Assembly (NCBI GenBank): GCA_019973155.2 | Contig: BPQB01000008.1 | Coordinates: forward strand, 682,001-746,000 | Direction: 5' to 3' | Origin: Phanerochaete sordida | Lineage: Eukaryota; Basidiomycota; Agaricomycetes; Polyporales; Phanerochaetaceae | DNA length: 64,000 bases | Part shown: one piece after another, positions 37,076 through 48,440 of the stretch | Numbering within the stretch: the first letter of the stretch is position 1 | Layout: every line of letters starts with the position of its first letter | Made by a program: the position numbers and the translations under genes | Notes under the pieces: model-generated | The model's input: only the letters and a program-made list of their open reading frames with translations | Told to the model about the DNA's origin: nothing | The model's database searches: none

Positions 37076-38731
37076 AAGACACTCCTGCGCTGCCCGTGTG
37101 CCCTGGCCCCGTTGCCCGCCCCGCGCCCCCTGTTTCGCCGCGCCATAGACTGGCGGCTGGCTGTAGTAGACCGATCCCTGCCCCGGCGTCCTCTTCCTCT
37201 GTAGCAGTGTGTGTACTTGTGCTGTTGTGTCCTTCTGTTCTCCCTAATACTTGCTTGCTTTCGACATATCCATGGTTTGGTAGTGGCCGCGGGTATACCA
37301 GCGGACGTTGCTTGCGCTGCGGAGATGTTCAAATTTTCATGAGACGAGGGCCTCTGGGTCTGTCTGCTAGAGAGCGTGCCTGGCGTGCTGATAAGGGAAC
37401 GAAGTGGCGCGGACGAAAGATAACAGGGCGCCAGTGGGCATGTTAGGCCCCCGGAAATCCGGCTGATACGGAGTCCTGGCTGACAAGGCACAGAAGCGCA
37501 GGGGTGGCGCGATCGCAAGGAGAAGCTCGGGGCACGTCAAAGACGGCGCCGTCGGGTCGGTCCGAGCCTTCCGGGACTCGGACTCAGCGCCGTCCCCGCT
37601 CGCTATGACGCTCATTTGCCATACGACAAACATCTCCACGCAAAAAAACAGCTCAGAGACAAGTCCCAAAGGTGGGCACCACGAGCAGACGAGCCGCCCA
37701 GCGGGACGTCAGCCCGCCGCGCCCGAACGTGGACCTCCTGCGCCGCCTCACGCCCAGGGACAAGGGGCGACGGTCCCCGCCTCGAGGCAGCGCACGCGCC
37801 AGAAAACGGGGACGGGCACACCGTCCATCCGCTCCTCGCCAAGTCGGCGTTGCGCCTGTGGGCGTCCAGCGGTCCAGCGCACGGGCACGGGCACCGCATG
37901 TGCGTCGGCTAGCGCCCGCGCGTGCCTGCCGCGGACTCGCCAGCGGACACCACGCGCACCCGCGCGGTCGCTGGCGTGGCTTGTGTGCGTGCGTGTGCCG
38001 CAGAATAGGTGGAGGGACGTGCTCGCGTCATCGCGCGTCGCGGGTTTTGGGGATCTGTGTCCGCGCGGCAGGTGCCTATCCGAGGCGTGTATGGTGCGAT
38101 CTTGCGACAGGTGGGGTGCGGCAGGGTCGCCAGCGGCTTGGTATGCAGCGCGTTACAGTTTTCTCACATCATACACGACGTTGAGATGGCCGTGCTTGTA
38201 TTCTTGTTGACTGGGGTCTGTGCATGACGAAGTCGACGGGGATCTTCCCCTCCATCTGGTCGGCTATCACTACAGCGTCCCAGTTTTCGAGCCAAAGCAT
38301 CTCCTCTCACACTTGCATTCGCCTTCGCCTTCATCTCTATCTCAGAATTGTCTTTCTGTTTATTCACTATTATCGTCATCATCATCAGGCTTGGGCTGTG
38401 AGGTTAGTGATCCATTAGATGCTGTTCGGACCTCCTTGGCACGCACCTGCAGGTCAGGGTCCGCACCTGCCGTAGTACGATATGCTGCATTCAAAATGGT
38501 AGCCGGAGGCTCTTCAAAGTGTACCTACCGGTCGGCAACATCGCAGCCTGTGACAGTCTCGAAGGCGTCATCGATGGGCGATTACTTCTGTGAAATGGCG
38601 TTCAGTCACCATCGCTCTGCGCCCTCTGAGCGGCGACAGCTGCCCAGCAAAGCAGAGCAAATATGATGTCACAATTAGGGAATCCGTACTATACTGAGGG
38701 TCTATATGAGGGTCTATGAGCATGCACAAGG
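37076..38731. other. Intergenic SRPK / MFS1
   Basis: Mostly without signal. One orphan coding-like fragment is listed separately at 38360-38524. The rest shows no gene that I can support. Confidence 0.35.
38360..38524 (-). other. Orphan coding-like fragment, 54 codons
   Basis: On the minus strand, after an acceptor-like GGTAG, the frame reads VHFEEPPATILNAAYRTTAG, then DPDLQVRAKEVRTASNG and an acidic end QPKPDDDDDNSE before a stop. It has no ATG. Composition and the acidic tail look like the last exon of a protein gene. It may be the remnant of a gene cut off next to MFS1, or an alternative 3' exon. Not recognised. Confidence 0.3.
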
Positions 38732-40580
38732 TCACGACTCTTGCACCGCCGCCGGCTTTTCGACACTCGTCCTCTCCCCGCGGCCCGCCTTCTCGGTACT
38801 CGCCCTCGACTCCTCCCGGGCGAGCTCCTGCGGGTCCTCCTTCTCCTTTTCTTTGGTGTCCTCGGCAACATTCATGCTCTGCGGCGGGTCCGCGGCGGGC
38901 TTGCGCCACGCGAAGCCGCCCTCCCAGCCGAGCCACGTGTAGCGCGCGCAGTGCGGGCCGCGCGCGAGCAGCACGAGCACGCAGAAGCCCTCCCACCCGA
39001 GGTTGAGCGCGGCGGCCGCGCGCCAGCCGTGTGCGTTGAAGACGGAGGTGCCGACGCTCGTGCCCATGATCTGACCTATGAAAATCTTCATACGCGCGTT
39101 AGCCTACGTTTCTTGCCGTAGCCTCGCAGCGGCGCACCGAGATGATGAGCACGGCGTTCATGCGCGCGCGCGCGGACGGGTCGAGCCCGAAGACGCCCGT
39201 CGTGAGCGACACCTGCTGGAACTGGCGGAAGGAGTCGATGCCGAAGCACACGACGATCACGACGCCGACGCTGAGCCCGTCCGCGCCCGTCTGCAGCGCG
39301 TAGAACGCGACCTGGCCCGTCGTCGCGATCAGCGTGCCGTACCACGGCACCATCCGGTCGACGAGCCGCCCGAGGAGCGGGGACGTCGCGACGCCGCCCA
39401 TGCCCACGAGCCCGAAGAGGCCGATGACGAGCCTGCGGGCGGTCAGTGGAGGGCGGCGGGACGTGGGCGAGGACTCACGTGCTGTAGTTGTAAATTGGCC
39501 CGCCGAGGAGGAAGGTGAGCGTGACCCAGAAGTTGGTGAAGCACGCCATGCTCGCGATGTTGATGAGGCTCGCCTGGACGATCATCGGCTCGGTGACGGC
39601 GAAGCGCGCCATGGTGTAGAGGACGCCGAGGTACGTCATGCCCTTGTTCTTGCGCGGGAAGTCCGGCAGGCGCGCGTACATGAGCAGCAGCACGCCGCCC
39701 TGCAGGCCGAGCGCGAGCCAGTACACGACGCGCCACGTGACGAAGTTCGCGACGACGCCGGCGACGACGCGCGCGAAGAGGATGCCGAGCAGCAGCCCCG
39801 AGAGCACGATCGACAGCGCCGCGCCGCGCTTGTGCGGCGGCGCGAGGTCCGCCGCGAACGGCATCAGGATCTGCGGCACCACGGACGTCACGCCGATGAG
39901 GAAGCTCAGCGCCTCGAACGTGTGCAGGTTGCTGGTCAGCGGGAGCCCGATCGTGAGCGCGGACGAGGCGGAGATGAGGACGAGGATGAGGGCGCGCCGC
40001 CGGACGAGGTCGCCCAGGGGCGTGATGAGCAGCAGACCGCAGGCGTAGCTGCAGGAGGTGTCAGGATGTGTCGTAGAGAGCAGAATGTCTCTGCCTACCC
40101 GGCCTGAACGAGCGTAGGGATTCGTGATACTTCGTCATACGTGACATGAAAGCTTTCCGATAATTGAACTGCAATATAGTCAGCTTCTACCTCTCAGAAG
40201 TACTCGATAGCGACCTACTCAGTAGTGGCTGGCAGTAGTACAAGTTCGAGACGACTGTGCGAGAGGGGAAGCATCAGCAGGCGAGTTCACCGGCGGCACT
40301 CCCACGCGCGAGCGCATCGCGGATTCGGGGACTCACTGAAAGTGCTGCCGAGGCCAAAGAGGATGTTCAGGAAGATGTCGAACTGTGGCGGTTTCTCCTT
40401 CGAAACGCGCAGGTACCTCGGTATCGGCAGGAAGCCAAAGTCGCGCGAGTGCACATGCTCAGCCAGCTTGGCAGGCTCCGGCGCCTGTATCGTCGCGGTC
40501 TCGCTGGCCCGCTCGCCGCGCTCGGCGTCCGTCTCGGGGCGTGCCAGCTGCGTTTCGTCGGTGGCAGCGGCGGTCGTCAT
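38732..40580 (-). CDS. MFS transporter 1
   Basis: Six exons on the minus strand: 40580-40337, 40254-40219, 40168-40099, 40048-39479, 39432-39138, 39085-38732, giving 522 residues. Major facilitator fold: about 12 hydrophobic helices, the loop-2 motif GDLVRRRAL after helix 2, a helix-rich centre (VVPQILMPFAADLAPPHKRG, LLLGILFARVVAGV), and a second half starting LVIGLFGLVGMGGV. The last intron acceptor GAAG was fixed by alignment to MFS2 (IFIGQIMGTSVGT). The C-terminal cytosolic tail is Glu/Lys-rich. Substrate unknown. It lies head-to-head with MFS2, 3.9 kb apart. Exons of 36, 70 and 295 nt match MFS2 exactly, but MFS1 lacks one intron that MFS2 has. Confidence 0.9.
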
Positions 40581-41479
40581 CGCGTCGTCAACGCAGGGGG
40601 GCGGGTGCTGGGAACGGCGCGGAGCGCAGCGCATGCACGTTCTGGTTAAGTAGCGTGCGGGGCCCCCGCGCGGGATGAGCAATTCTCCCTCGAGGACGGC
40701 CGCAGGGCTCCTGGGCAGGCCTGAGAGCGAACACCTTCTTCACGGTATCCCCGCGGCACATGCGCCGGCAAATTCTCGACGCTTCCGATTTCGGCGCGGG
40801 CGCCTGCCGATAGCATTTTGCGGGGCGCATCACCCCGCCGCTTGCCTCATCTGGCGCGCGGATGGCGCGCGCTGCGCGATTTGCCTCCGGCGCCCGCGCG
40901 CGCACTCGCTATGCCCCGCCAGCTGCAGCGGTCGCGTCGGTCTGCGCGCAGGTCTCCGCTGTGCGAGCGTCAGACGGCAGCCCTCCCAGGAAACGAAGAT
41001 GCTCAACTCACGAGGAGCGCTCTATCGACGCCTCGGAAGACGGGCGGATTGCTATAAACAACACGGCCGCCGCCAGCCTGCAGGACCCTCGCGCGTGAGC
41101 AGCACGCCAACGCGCCAGAAGTGCGTACGTAATCCCGACATAGCCGTCGCGGGCTGACTACTGCTTGCTCGCGACGCCATGCGCCGCGCTTCTTCCCCGT
41201 TGTTATCCGCGCCCGACGTCGTCGATGGCTCCTCGAGGCGCACGCTCAGCGTCTGGCGCATGCGCTATCTCCAGGCCTCGCGGCTGCTCTGCTGGCTTCT
41301 TCCCGTCCTTCACCTGTGCGGGTGTCCTTCATTTACAGCTTGCTGCGCTGCTACGCGCTCCATCTTTGGACATGCTACCCTGGGCCCGAACCACGTGTAT
41401 CTTGCGCAGCGAGGCTTTGGAGCAAGGGGAGGAGCATGCAGGGATCCTACCAGCCTGTGGAAGCGCGGTGTAAGTGCCT

Positions 41480-41850
41480 CACCAGTGCCACTCGTAGACT
41501 GCCGTGAACCCTGGCATCCCGACGCGCTGGTCTAGACCTATGACGACTGTGAGTAGCTCCAGCCACGGGGAGATACGAAACCTCACCAAGACGACACACC
41601 CCGGCGTTGAATAGCCAGACACGAGCACGCCAGGTGGCGAACCTTAGCATACGGTTCACGATCGACACTGGCCAGGGCTGGCGAGAAACGTCGATGCAGA
41701 AGGGGGCGATCATCACTGCCACAACTCCGATGCTCGTCGTCCCGTCTTGGACCACCTCGAACGCGGACGCGGAGATTGCTGCGAGGAGCGTTGTATCGAG
41801 CGCAAAGAAGCCGAGCCGCACGGAGACGACGCGCGAGAAGCGAAGCCGTC
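41480..41850 (-). pseudogene. Decayed third MFS copy
   Basis: On the minus strand the reading DTTLLAAISASAFEVVQDGT, then SIGVVAVMIAPFCIDVSRQP matches MFS1/MFS2 (GTLIATTGQVAFYALQTGAD; VVIVVCFGIDSFRQ). At DNA level CTGCATCGACGTTTCTCGCC aligns with the MFS2 segment at 45808-45826. Further downstream CATAGGTC and GCGTCGGGATG keep the order of the last MFS exon. There are several stops and shifts. Ends are approximate. Confidence 0.6.
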
Positions 41851-42631
41851 GTGCCAAGGAGCTACCCCGCGAGTGCGAGCACGAGTGCAAAGGGTCCGCT
41901 GCGCTAGGTCCTCCCCGTACCGCATCGTGGCTTGCGGCACGATGAACGCGACGCTGACGGGGGAGCTGAGGCCCTCATGTACCCCACGGCGGACGCTGCC
42001 GCAGGACCAATCGTCGGCGGCCAGTCTGAATGTCCAAGCAGCATGGCTGGCGCCCGCCACTCGATGAGGTCTTCCGGTGGAGTAGTGAGAGGGAGACGGG
42101 CGACGGGCTGTGTGTGGGTGCCGCGGCGTTTACGATCGTGTGCTGACGTCCTGAACCCCAGTGAGAATCGACAATGCTCAGGTATGCTCCCAGAGTGGGA
42201 GGTATGTCGAAAAGATGGAAGCAGATTGACCACGAACGCGCAAGATGACAGCAGAAAAATCGGAGCCTCACATATGGGAGGCGCCCGCGAACTCTCCGCC
42301 GGTGTATGGCCTCATATGCTACAGTCTGCACGGTGATGTATCTCATGAATATCCCATGCTCGCACATAATCCAGCATATTGTAGCATATAATCCGCTCCA
42401 CAATCACGATTCATTGCCAGAATTAATATGTACACATCGGGCCCTGGTCCTATGGTGCTACTGGCCGCCGTCTGCAACGCCCTACCCGCCCCGCCGACTC
42501 TCCGAGGACTGTAGCATGCCGCTGAGGCACGTCCGACCGAGTATATGTAGCCGTAGCAGTCTAAACAGCGGTGTCAGCGCGAGATCAGAGGCAAGGAGGT
42601 AGGACGTACAGGATAAGCCCCATGTATGCGC

Positions 42632-42848
42632 CTAACTTCGAGCAGAGCACGATGTTAGTACGCTGGCACTATGGAGGCGCACTGCGAGACTCACGTGAGA
42701 CTGCGGTGATGCGCAGAGGGTCGGACTTGGCGACACGTTGAAGGGACACGGCGAAAAGCAAAAAGTAAGTCGCGGGAAGGGGGAGATGGTGGTGGGGGAA
42801 AGAAAGAAAGGCGACGAGGAATCCGCGCCGAGGGCGGTATATATACGG
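42632..42848 (-). promoter_or_regulatory. Cryptic minus-strand promoter plus intron-like segment
   Basis: On the minus strand: a TATATATAC box at 42839-42847, a pyrimidine-rich stretch (TTTCTTTCTTTCCCCC), then a well-formed intron 42694-42632 with GTGAGT donor, a perfect TACTAAC branch site (42660-42654) and TTAG acceptor, followed by a short ATG frame. I could not identify an encoded protein. It may be a dying or non-coding transcription unit. Confidence 0.3.
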
Positions 42849-44349
42849 TCGGGAAGCCTGGGGCGGGATCGGGATCGGGCGGCGATTTCGTCGTCGTCGA
42901 GAAGCACACTTTGCGTAGGGCTATGGGGAAGGGCGTGCGAGCAAAGTGTGCGCACTTTGCAGTGCGAGCGACGCACGATGCGCAATGCGCGCATGCATCG
43001 CGCGATGTGAGGCGGGCGCGCGCCGACGTGCGCACAGCGCGCGACGCGCGTCGGGTTGTCGCGCGATGTGATGCCCGTCGGGCTAGCTGATGTAAGCGTA
43101 AGAAACGCCCGGATGCATACTCCCGCAGATGTCGACAGAATCGGAGCTGCGGTCCCACACTGCGCCAGACAGAGACATACTGACGCATTGTCAGTTTTCA
43201 CTGGGCCTGAACCTGGGCGGATGCAGGGCTTCGCGAGACTTCGTGGTCCGGGATGCGAAGCAGGATGGACAGCCCGACTGTAAGACTGCTTGAACGTGAG
43301 AATGTGCGCCAGAGACTGAGGTGGGCATGCGTACCGAACCAGGGCTGCGAGCAATAAGCTCACGCATCTGCCAGCTGTCAACTCCCTGGAGCGAGCATGC
43401 GCGACACTCGCACACAATACCGCACTCACCAACCCACCGCATACACCCAGGAGTGTATCCCACCCCCAAGGCCTCAAGCAGAACGGCAGAAGACCCAGAC
43501 AAACGCATCGCACCTCAGGCGCAGCAACGCGAACCAGAAGCCTCGCGGGCCTCGCCTCCCAACGACCGCGAAGCCCTACAGGGTCCGGCACGAGCTCGCG
43601 CGCGTGTGATCCGTCGCCACGGCCCCCCAGGCACGCCCGCCGCCCTGCCGACGCGCTGAGCCCCCACCGCGCGTTCGCGTCGGCCATGTCGCGTTTCGTC
43701 GCCCCGACGCGCCTCATGCGGGCGGGGAGAACAGGAGCGCATATACTCCATTAATATTTGCCCCCCGGCGACGCGACGGCGCTGCCCGAGGCGCGTTCCG
43801 CGGGGCGTCTTCGCGAAGGCGGCTGCGCAGCCTTGCTCCCTGGCGGCGACCCGATGCGGGCAGGGCCGCGCAGGCTCGGCCGTGGCGCACCCAGGGAGGA
43901 TATTGGGAAGACGCAGCGCGTGATGCGCAGCCACGGCAAGGCCACGGTGCCTCGCGCGCGCATTCAAAGACGCGACCCGGCAACTGGGGCCGTGTGCGCC
44001 CGCTGATATTGCAAAGTTAGACGTGGTGTTGATGGACGCCGCGGGCATTGCCCCCGTCCTCTTCTTCCTGCCACTACCGCATCCGTCTTGGTTCCCACCC
44101 CAAACTCCCTGACGCCCGAGCAATGCACACCGGAAGCCCGCCAAATCGGGCATGCAAAAGCACGAAATCAAAGCCGAGCCCGCACCGCGGCGCAGACCCG
44201 CGCATCAGCAGCCCGCTGCCGTAACCGCCCCGTGCGTCGCTGCTTCGCCGTCGCGAGGGGCCACAGCGCGCGTGCGAACGCGTGCGAACGCGGCCGGTGC
44301 TGGGAACGGCTGCTTGTGCGCGGACGGGCCTCGGCGTGCTCGCCAGCAG

Positions 44350-44359
44350 CGTATATATG
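44350..44359 (+). promoter_or_regulatory. TATA box of MFS2
   Basis: CGTATATATG, about 90 nt before the MFS2 ATG, followed by a C/T-rich leader (CGCGTCCTCTCTCCTCC). Confidence 0.6.
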
Positions 44360-44445
44360 CGCGTGGGGGTGGGCCCCGCGCGCCCGTTCCCGCGTCCTCT
44401 CTCCTCCACGCGCTCTCGCCGGCGACGCTTGGCCCTCGTTTTGCG

Positions 44446-46276
44446 ATGGACGACGCGAAGCTCCACGCCCCCGCCGCCGCACAGGACACGCTCTCGGTGT
44501 GCTCGGCGCTGCCCGCGGGCGACGCGCTCTCCGTGTGCTCGACGCTGCCCGTGCACGCGGCGCCCGCGCCCGCGCCCGTGCCCAAAGACTTCCTCTGCAT
44601 CCCCGTCCCGCGGCGCCTCCGCCACCGCGCGGACGCGCCCGCGGCGTTCAGCCTCTGGCTCAACATCTTGTTCGCCGTCGCGACGACGTTCAGTGCGTGT
44701 TTCCTGTGTCCACGTGGTTCGCGGTCACTGACGGGCTGTGTCTGCAGTTGTGGCGAATATATACTGGTGCCAGCCGATCCTCAGTGCGTGGGTTCTGGAG
44801 GGCGTGGGATGTGGGCTGATGGGCTGGTAGTTGAGCTGGCGGAGGCGTTTGACGTGTCGTACGAGCGCGTGTCGAATGTGCCTACGCTGATGCAAGCCGG
44901 GTGCGTTTCTTGACCTATCACTCCCCGAACGCGTCTGACGCTCTCCAGCTACGCCGCAGGCCTCCTCCTCATCGCGCCCCTCGGCGACCTCGTGCGCCGG
45001 CGCCCGCTCATCCTCGCACTCAGCCTCGCCGGCACCGCGCTCACCTTCGGCGTCGCCTTCACCTCGTCCTTCGCCGCCTTCCAGGCCCTCTCGTTCCTCA
45101 TCGGCGTCTGCACATGCGTCCCGCAGATCCTCGTCCCGCTCGCGGCGGACCTCGCGCCGCCGGCGCGCCGCGCGCGCGCGATCAGCATCGTGCTCGCGGG
45201 GCTCCTCCTCGGCATCCTCCTCGCGCGCGTCCTCGCGGGCCTCGTCGCGCAGTTCGCGCCCTGGCGCGTCGTGTACTACCTCGCGCTCGGCCTTCAGGCG
45301 GCCGTGTTTGTGCTGCTGTATGCGCTGCTGCCGGACTTTCCGGCGTTGGCGAACAAGGACGTCACGTATGCGGGGGTGCTGCTCAGCATGGCGCGGTTTG
45401 CGGTGACCGAGCCGCTGCTTGTGCAGGCGTCGCTCGTGTGCTTCGCGAGCATGGCGTGTTTTACGAACTTCTGGGTGCGCATCCCGGTTTTCTATGCTTG
45501 GTCTGCGCTCACGCGTGTGCGCAGGTGACGCTGACCTTCCTCCTCGGCGGCGCCCCATACTTCTACTCCACGTGCGTGCACCTCCCCTCCCCCAGGCCCC
45601 ACTGACACCCGCGCAGGCTCGTCATCGGGCTCTTCGGGCTCGTGGGCATCTTCGGCGTGCTCGCCGCGCCGCTCGTCGGGCGGCTCGTCGACGGCGTGCT
45701 CCCGTGGGCAGCCGCCGTGCTCGCGACGCTCGGCCTGCTCGTCTTCCAGGGCGTGCAGACGGGCGCGGGCGGCGTGCACATCGCGGCCGTGATAGTCGTG
45801 TGCTTCGGCATCGACGTCTTCCGCCAGATGCAGCAGGTCGCGCTCACGAGCGCCGTCTTCGCGCTCGAGCCGCGCGCGCGCTCGCGCCTGAACGCGGTCA
45901 TCCTCATCGCGGTGCGTGCCTCCCCTGCCACGCTCGTGTGCGCGCGCTGACGTTGGTGCAGGTGTTCGCGGGGCAGATCATGGGCACGGCCGTCGGCACG
46001 CAGGTCTTCGTGCGCTTCGGCTGGCGCCCGGCGGCCGCGCTCTCGGTCGCGTGGTCCGGCTTCACGCTGCTGGTGATGCTCGCGCGCGGCCCGCACTGCG
46101 CGCGCTACACGTGGGTCGGGTACGAGGGCGGGTGCCGGCTGCGGAGGGCCGTGCCCGCGGGCGTGCCTGGGGGCGGCTCCGGGGGACCAGCGCGGGACGC
46201 GGAGGCGGACGAGGCGACGGTCGGGGTGCAGTCGAGCCTCGTCGACGAGAAGGAGAAGGAAAAGGGCGCGCCATAG
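44446..46276 (+). CDS. MFS transporter 2
   Basis: Seven exons: 44446-44692, 44748-44783, 44831-44900, 44949-45474, 45525-45571, 45617-45911, 45962-46276, giving 511 residues. Collinear with MFS1: short exon VANIYWCQPIL, VELAEAFDVSYERVSNVPTL-like helix, GDLVRRRPLILALSLAG, FLIGVCTCVPQILVPLAADL, MARFAVTEPLLVQASLVCFA, FGIDVFRQMQQVALTSAVFA and the ending MLARGPHCARYTWVGYEGG. Intron 45475-45524 interrupts NFW|VTLTFLL, which is uninterrupted in MFS1. The N-terminal cytosolic segment repeats LSVCSALP / LSVCSTLP. Plasma-membrane or vacuolar transporter; substrate not predictable from sequence. TATA box at 44350. Confidence 0.9.
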
Positions 46277-46950
46277 GGGCGCCGCGCACGCCGGGTTATC
46301 AGAACATTACTTCATGTGCCGTCCATAATACAGGCTTCTGACGCTTCGGGGCGCCGCAAGGGTCGTCACTCGCTCGACGGAGGAGATCGTCGGCGTGACG
46401 GAATGCACGCCCGCGCCGCTGATGCCCGAGGACTTTGTGGCGCAGCATCGGGCCGATGCTGCGGCGGCCCTTCCCGCAATGGTGGGCTGCCGACCGGGCC
46501 CGGGCCGAAGCCGCGGGACCTCGAACGGGCCACGCTGTTCCAACCTGTCCTCGACGCGGGTCGCAGTGTCGCCTTCTGCGAGCTGCGGTGTCGCCAGCGC
46601 ACCCAGAAGGAGCTACAGCGCTCTCACGGCGAGGGTGCGTCTTGTCTCCTCCTCGCTCGGCCTGCGCGTTCCCCGCATAACGCGAGCCGCGCGCCCTGGC
46701 CAGACGATCTCCCCAAACCTTCCTGCCCCTCGCACACATTCACAGCAATGTGAGAAGCTTTCGGAGCGACGGGGATGGGCGGTGCCCCCGGAAATGACTG
46801 CACGGACCAGAGTGAGGTAAAAGCCCGGTGCAAGCGATGTCGTCTGACCTCATCACCCCCGCTCTACGTACACCGCCCTCCGTTCTGCCTGCGCCGCCCC
46901 TGGCAGCTTATAAGCCCGCGGACCCTTACGGCACCCCGCGTCATCACCCA
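46277..46950. other. Intergenic MFS2 / F-box B
   Basis: No gene. A TATA-like AGCTTATAAGCC at 46906-46917 lies about 35-45 nt before the F-box B ATG and resembles the F-box A element. Confidence 0.4.
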
Positions 46951-47667
46951 ATGCCACTCATGCAGGTCCCCGACGAGCTCCTGCTGCTCATCGTCAGCTA
47001 CTTCCCGCTCCCGACCCTCATCCGCGCGCGCGGCGTCTGCCGCCTCTGGCGCTCCGTCATCCCGGGCTCGCACCTCCCCGCCTTCCGCCGCGGCCTGCTC
47101 GAGCTCTACCTGCGCCTGCTCGCCTCGCCCGTCTTCGCGCCGACGCGCAAGGCCGTGCTCGCGCAGCGCTGCTACTGGTCGCGCGCGGCCTACCTCGCGC
47201 AGCTCCCGCCCGCGCTCCCCGCCGACTTCCGCGCGTGGGTCACCGAGTGGCCCGAGCGCGCGCTGCTCGGGCTCGTGTGGCCCGGCCTGCGCCACGCGCG
47301 CAACATGTTCAGCGAGGCGGACCTCCTCGGCGACACCGGCACCTGCATCCTCCCCATCGCGATCCTCAACAGCGTCGCGTTCCACACGCCCGAGCCGTGC
47401 ATGATGCAGGCGTACATGTACGCGCCCGCGGCGCGCGCCGACGCCGGCGTCGCGCTCCTCATCGACGACGCGTTCATCGACGGCTACCAGCGCTCCCGCA
47501 TCCTGCTCCTCAGCGGCGCGTGCAAGGGCGCAGACATGGCCGGCCGCGTGTACCAGGTCGCCGGCGTCAAGGGCGCGATGGACGTGCCGCTCGCCAAGTC
47601 GTGGACGGAGTACCTCAACCAGGAGCTCTCGCGCCAGGAGCAGTGGTTCCGCGGGCACCAGTGTTAG
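46951..47667 (+). CDS. F-box protein B
   Basis: Single exon, 238 residues. F-box at residues 5-40: VPDELLLLIVSYFPLPTLIR, then ARGVCRLWRSVI. The remaining part forms a conserved family domain (HLPAFRRGLLELYLRLLASP, VTEWPERALLGLVWPGLRHA, DDAFIDGYQRSRILLLSGAC, KGADMAGRVYQVAGVKGAMD, KSWTEYLNQELSRQEQWF). The start MPLMQVPDE was chosen because F-box A starts at the same point (MTQIMDLPDE). It is the intact counterpart of the deleted copy at 30403-30710 and probably feeds targets to an SCF ubiquitin ligase; targets unknown. Confidence 0.87.
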   Translation: MPLMQVPDELLLLIVSYFPLPTLIRARGVCRLWRSVIPGSHLPAFRRGLLELYLRLLASPVFAPTRKAVLAQRCYWSRAAYLAQLPPALPADFRAWVTEWPERALLGLVWPGLRHARNMFSEADLLGDTGTCILPIAILNSVAFHTPEPCMMQAYMYAPAARADAGVALLIDDAFIDGYQRSRILLLSGACKGADMAGRVYQVAGVKGAMDVPLAKSWTEYLNQELSRQEQWFRGHQC

Positions 47668-48440
47668 TCCCGGCGCACACCCTCGCTTCGCTCGCTGAAC
47701 CCACATCAGGTTGCTCGTCGCCGTAGGCTCCGGCAGCCCGGAAATTAATTATTAGACGGCCTGTTGTCCCTTTCCCTTACGTCTCCCCGTACCCTGCCGC
47801 TTCGCCCCTCGTAACACAAAAGTGCCTGCTGGCGCCGCCTCGCTGTACCCTTCTCGCGTCTCTCGCCTGTATCCCGCTGAGATTATACCCATGACGTCCC
47901 GCCCCGCTGCAGGGTTCGCGCGTCCTGATGGCCCTGCGCCCGGACCCTTCGTGGCGCCCCCGCCGATCCCGGCCTCCGATTGCGTTCAAGCTTCACACAT
48001 ATATGCCTCACATGCGCGCGCGATACCGTCATAATTTATAGCGCATCGTCGTCATCGCCCAGGGCGCCGTCATCGGCAGCGGCCGCGTTAGTCCCGCGCC
48101 GCGTGCAGAAGCTGTGCGTCGGCGGGCGCGCGGTCGTGCCGATCCGCACCCCTCTACCGCGGCGGCGGCGTGCGGGCCTGCGTGCCGGGATTGGATTTGA
48201 GGTGAACGTTGAGGCGCACGGCGCGGCCGTCGGTGCTGTGGCACGCTGTGTGGTGTGCTGTGCGGCGCGCTGTGGAGCCTCGACCGTGCACCATCTTTGC
48301 CGTAATCTTTGCCGTAGAACTCTGTGCGCTGCGGGGACTCGTATGCGGGCCGACCCGCCGGTGGAGATGCCTCGCGTGTGAGGTCGGTGCGCCGACCGTC
48401 TGCGCACATATCCCAGTATACTCGTCCGCCAGAATTATAT
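47668..48440 (+). repeat. 3' flank of F-box B, right arm of inverted duplication
   Basis: About 770 nt following the stop codon are repeated in inverted orientation at 30402-29640. Small insertions and deletions separate the copies, yet long words persist. No conserved reading frame survives both copies, so this part is probably non-coding. Confidence 0.75.

Larger units (their letters stand above)
40581..44445. other. Intergenic between the divergent MFS genes
   Basis: 3.9 kb that contains a decayed MFS copy (41480-41850) and, on the minus strand near 42.6-42.85 kb, promoter-like and intron-like signals without an identifiable protein. Long open frames across 42.6-43.7 kb on the minus strand show no domain. 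Nothing else could be supported. Confidence 0.4.

Noticed and set aside
39334..40107. Plus-strand open frame antisense to MFS1 (257 codons)
   Set aside because: Highly charged shadow of transmembrane exons; MFS1 exon structure is confirmed by MFS2.
42632..43717. Minus-strand open frame of 361 codons between the MFS genes
   Set aside because: No domain or paralogue, and it runs straight through promoter-like and intron-like signals; kept only as a cryptic promoter/intron note.
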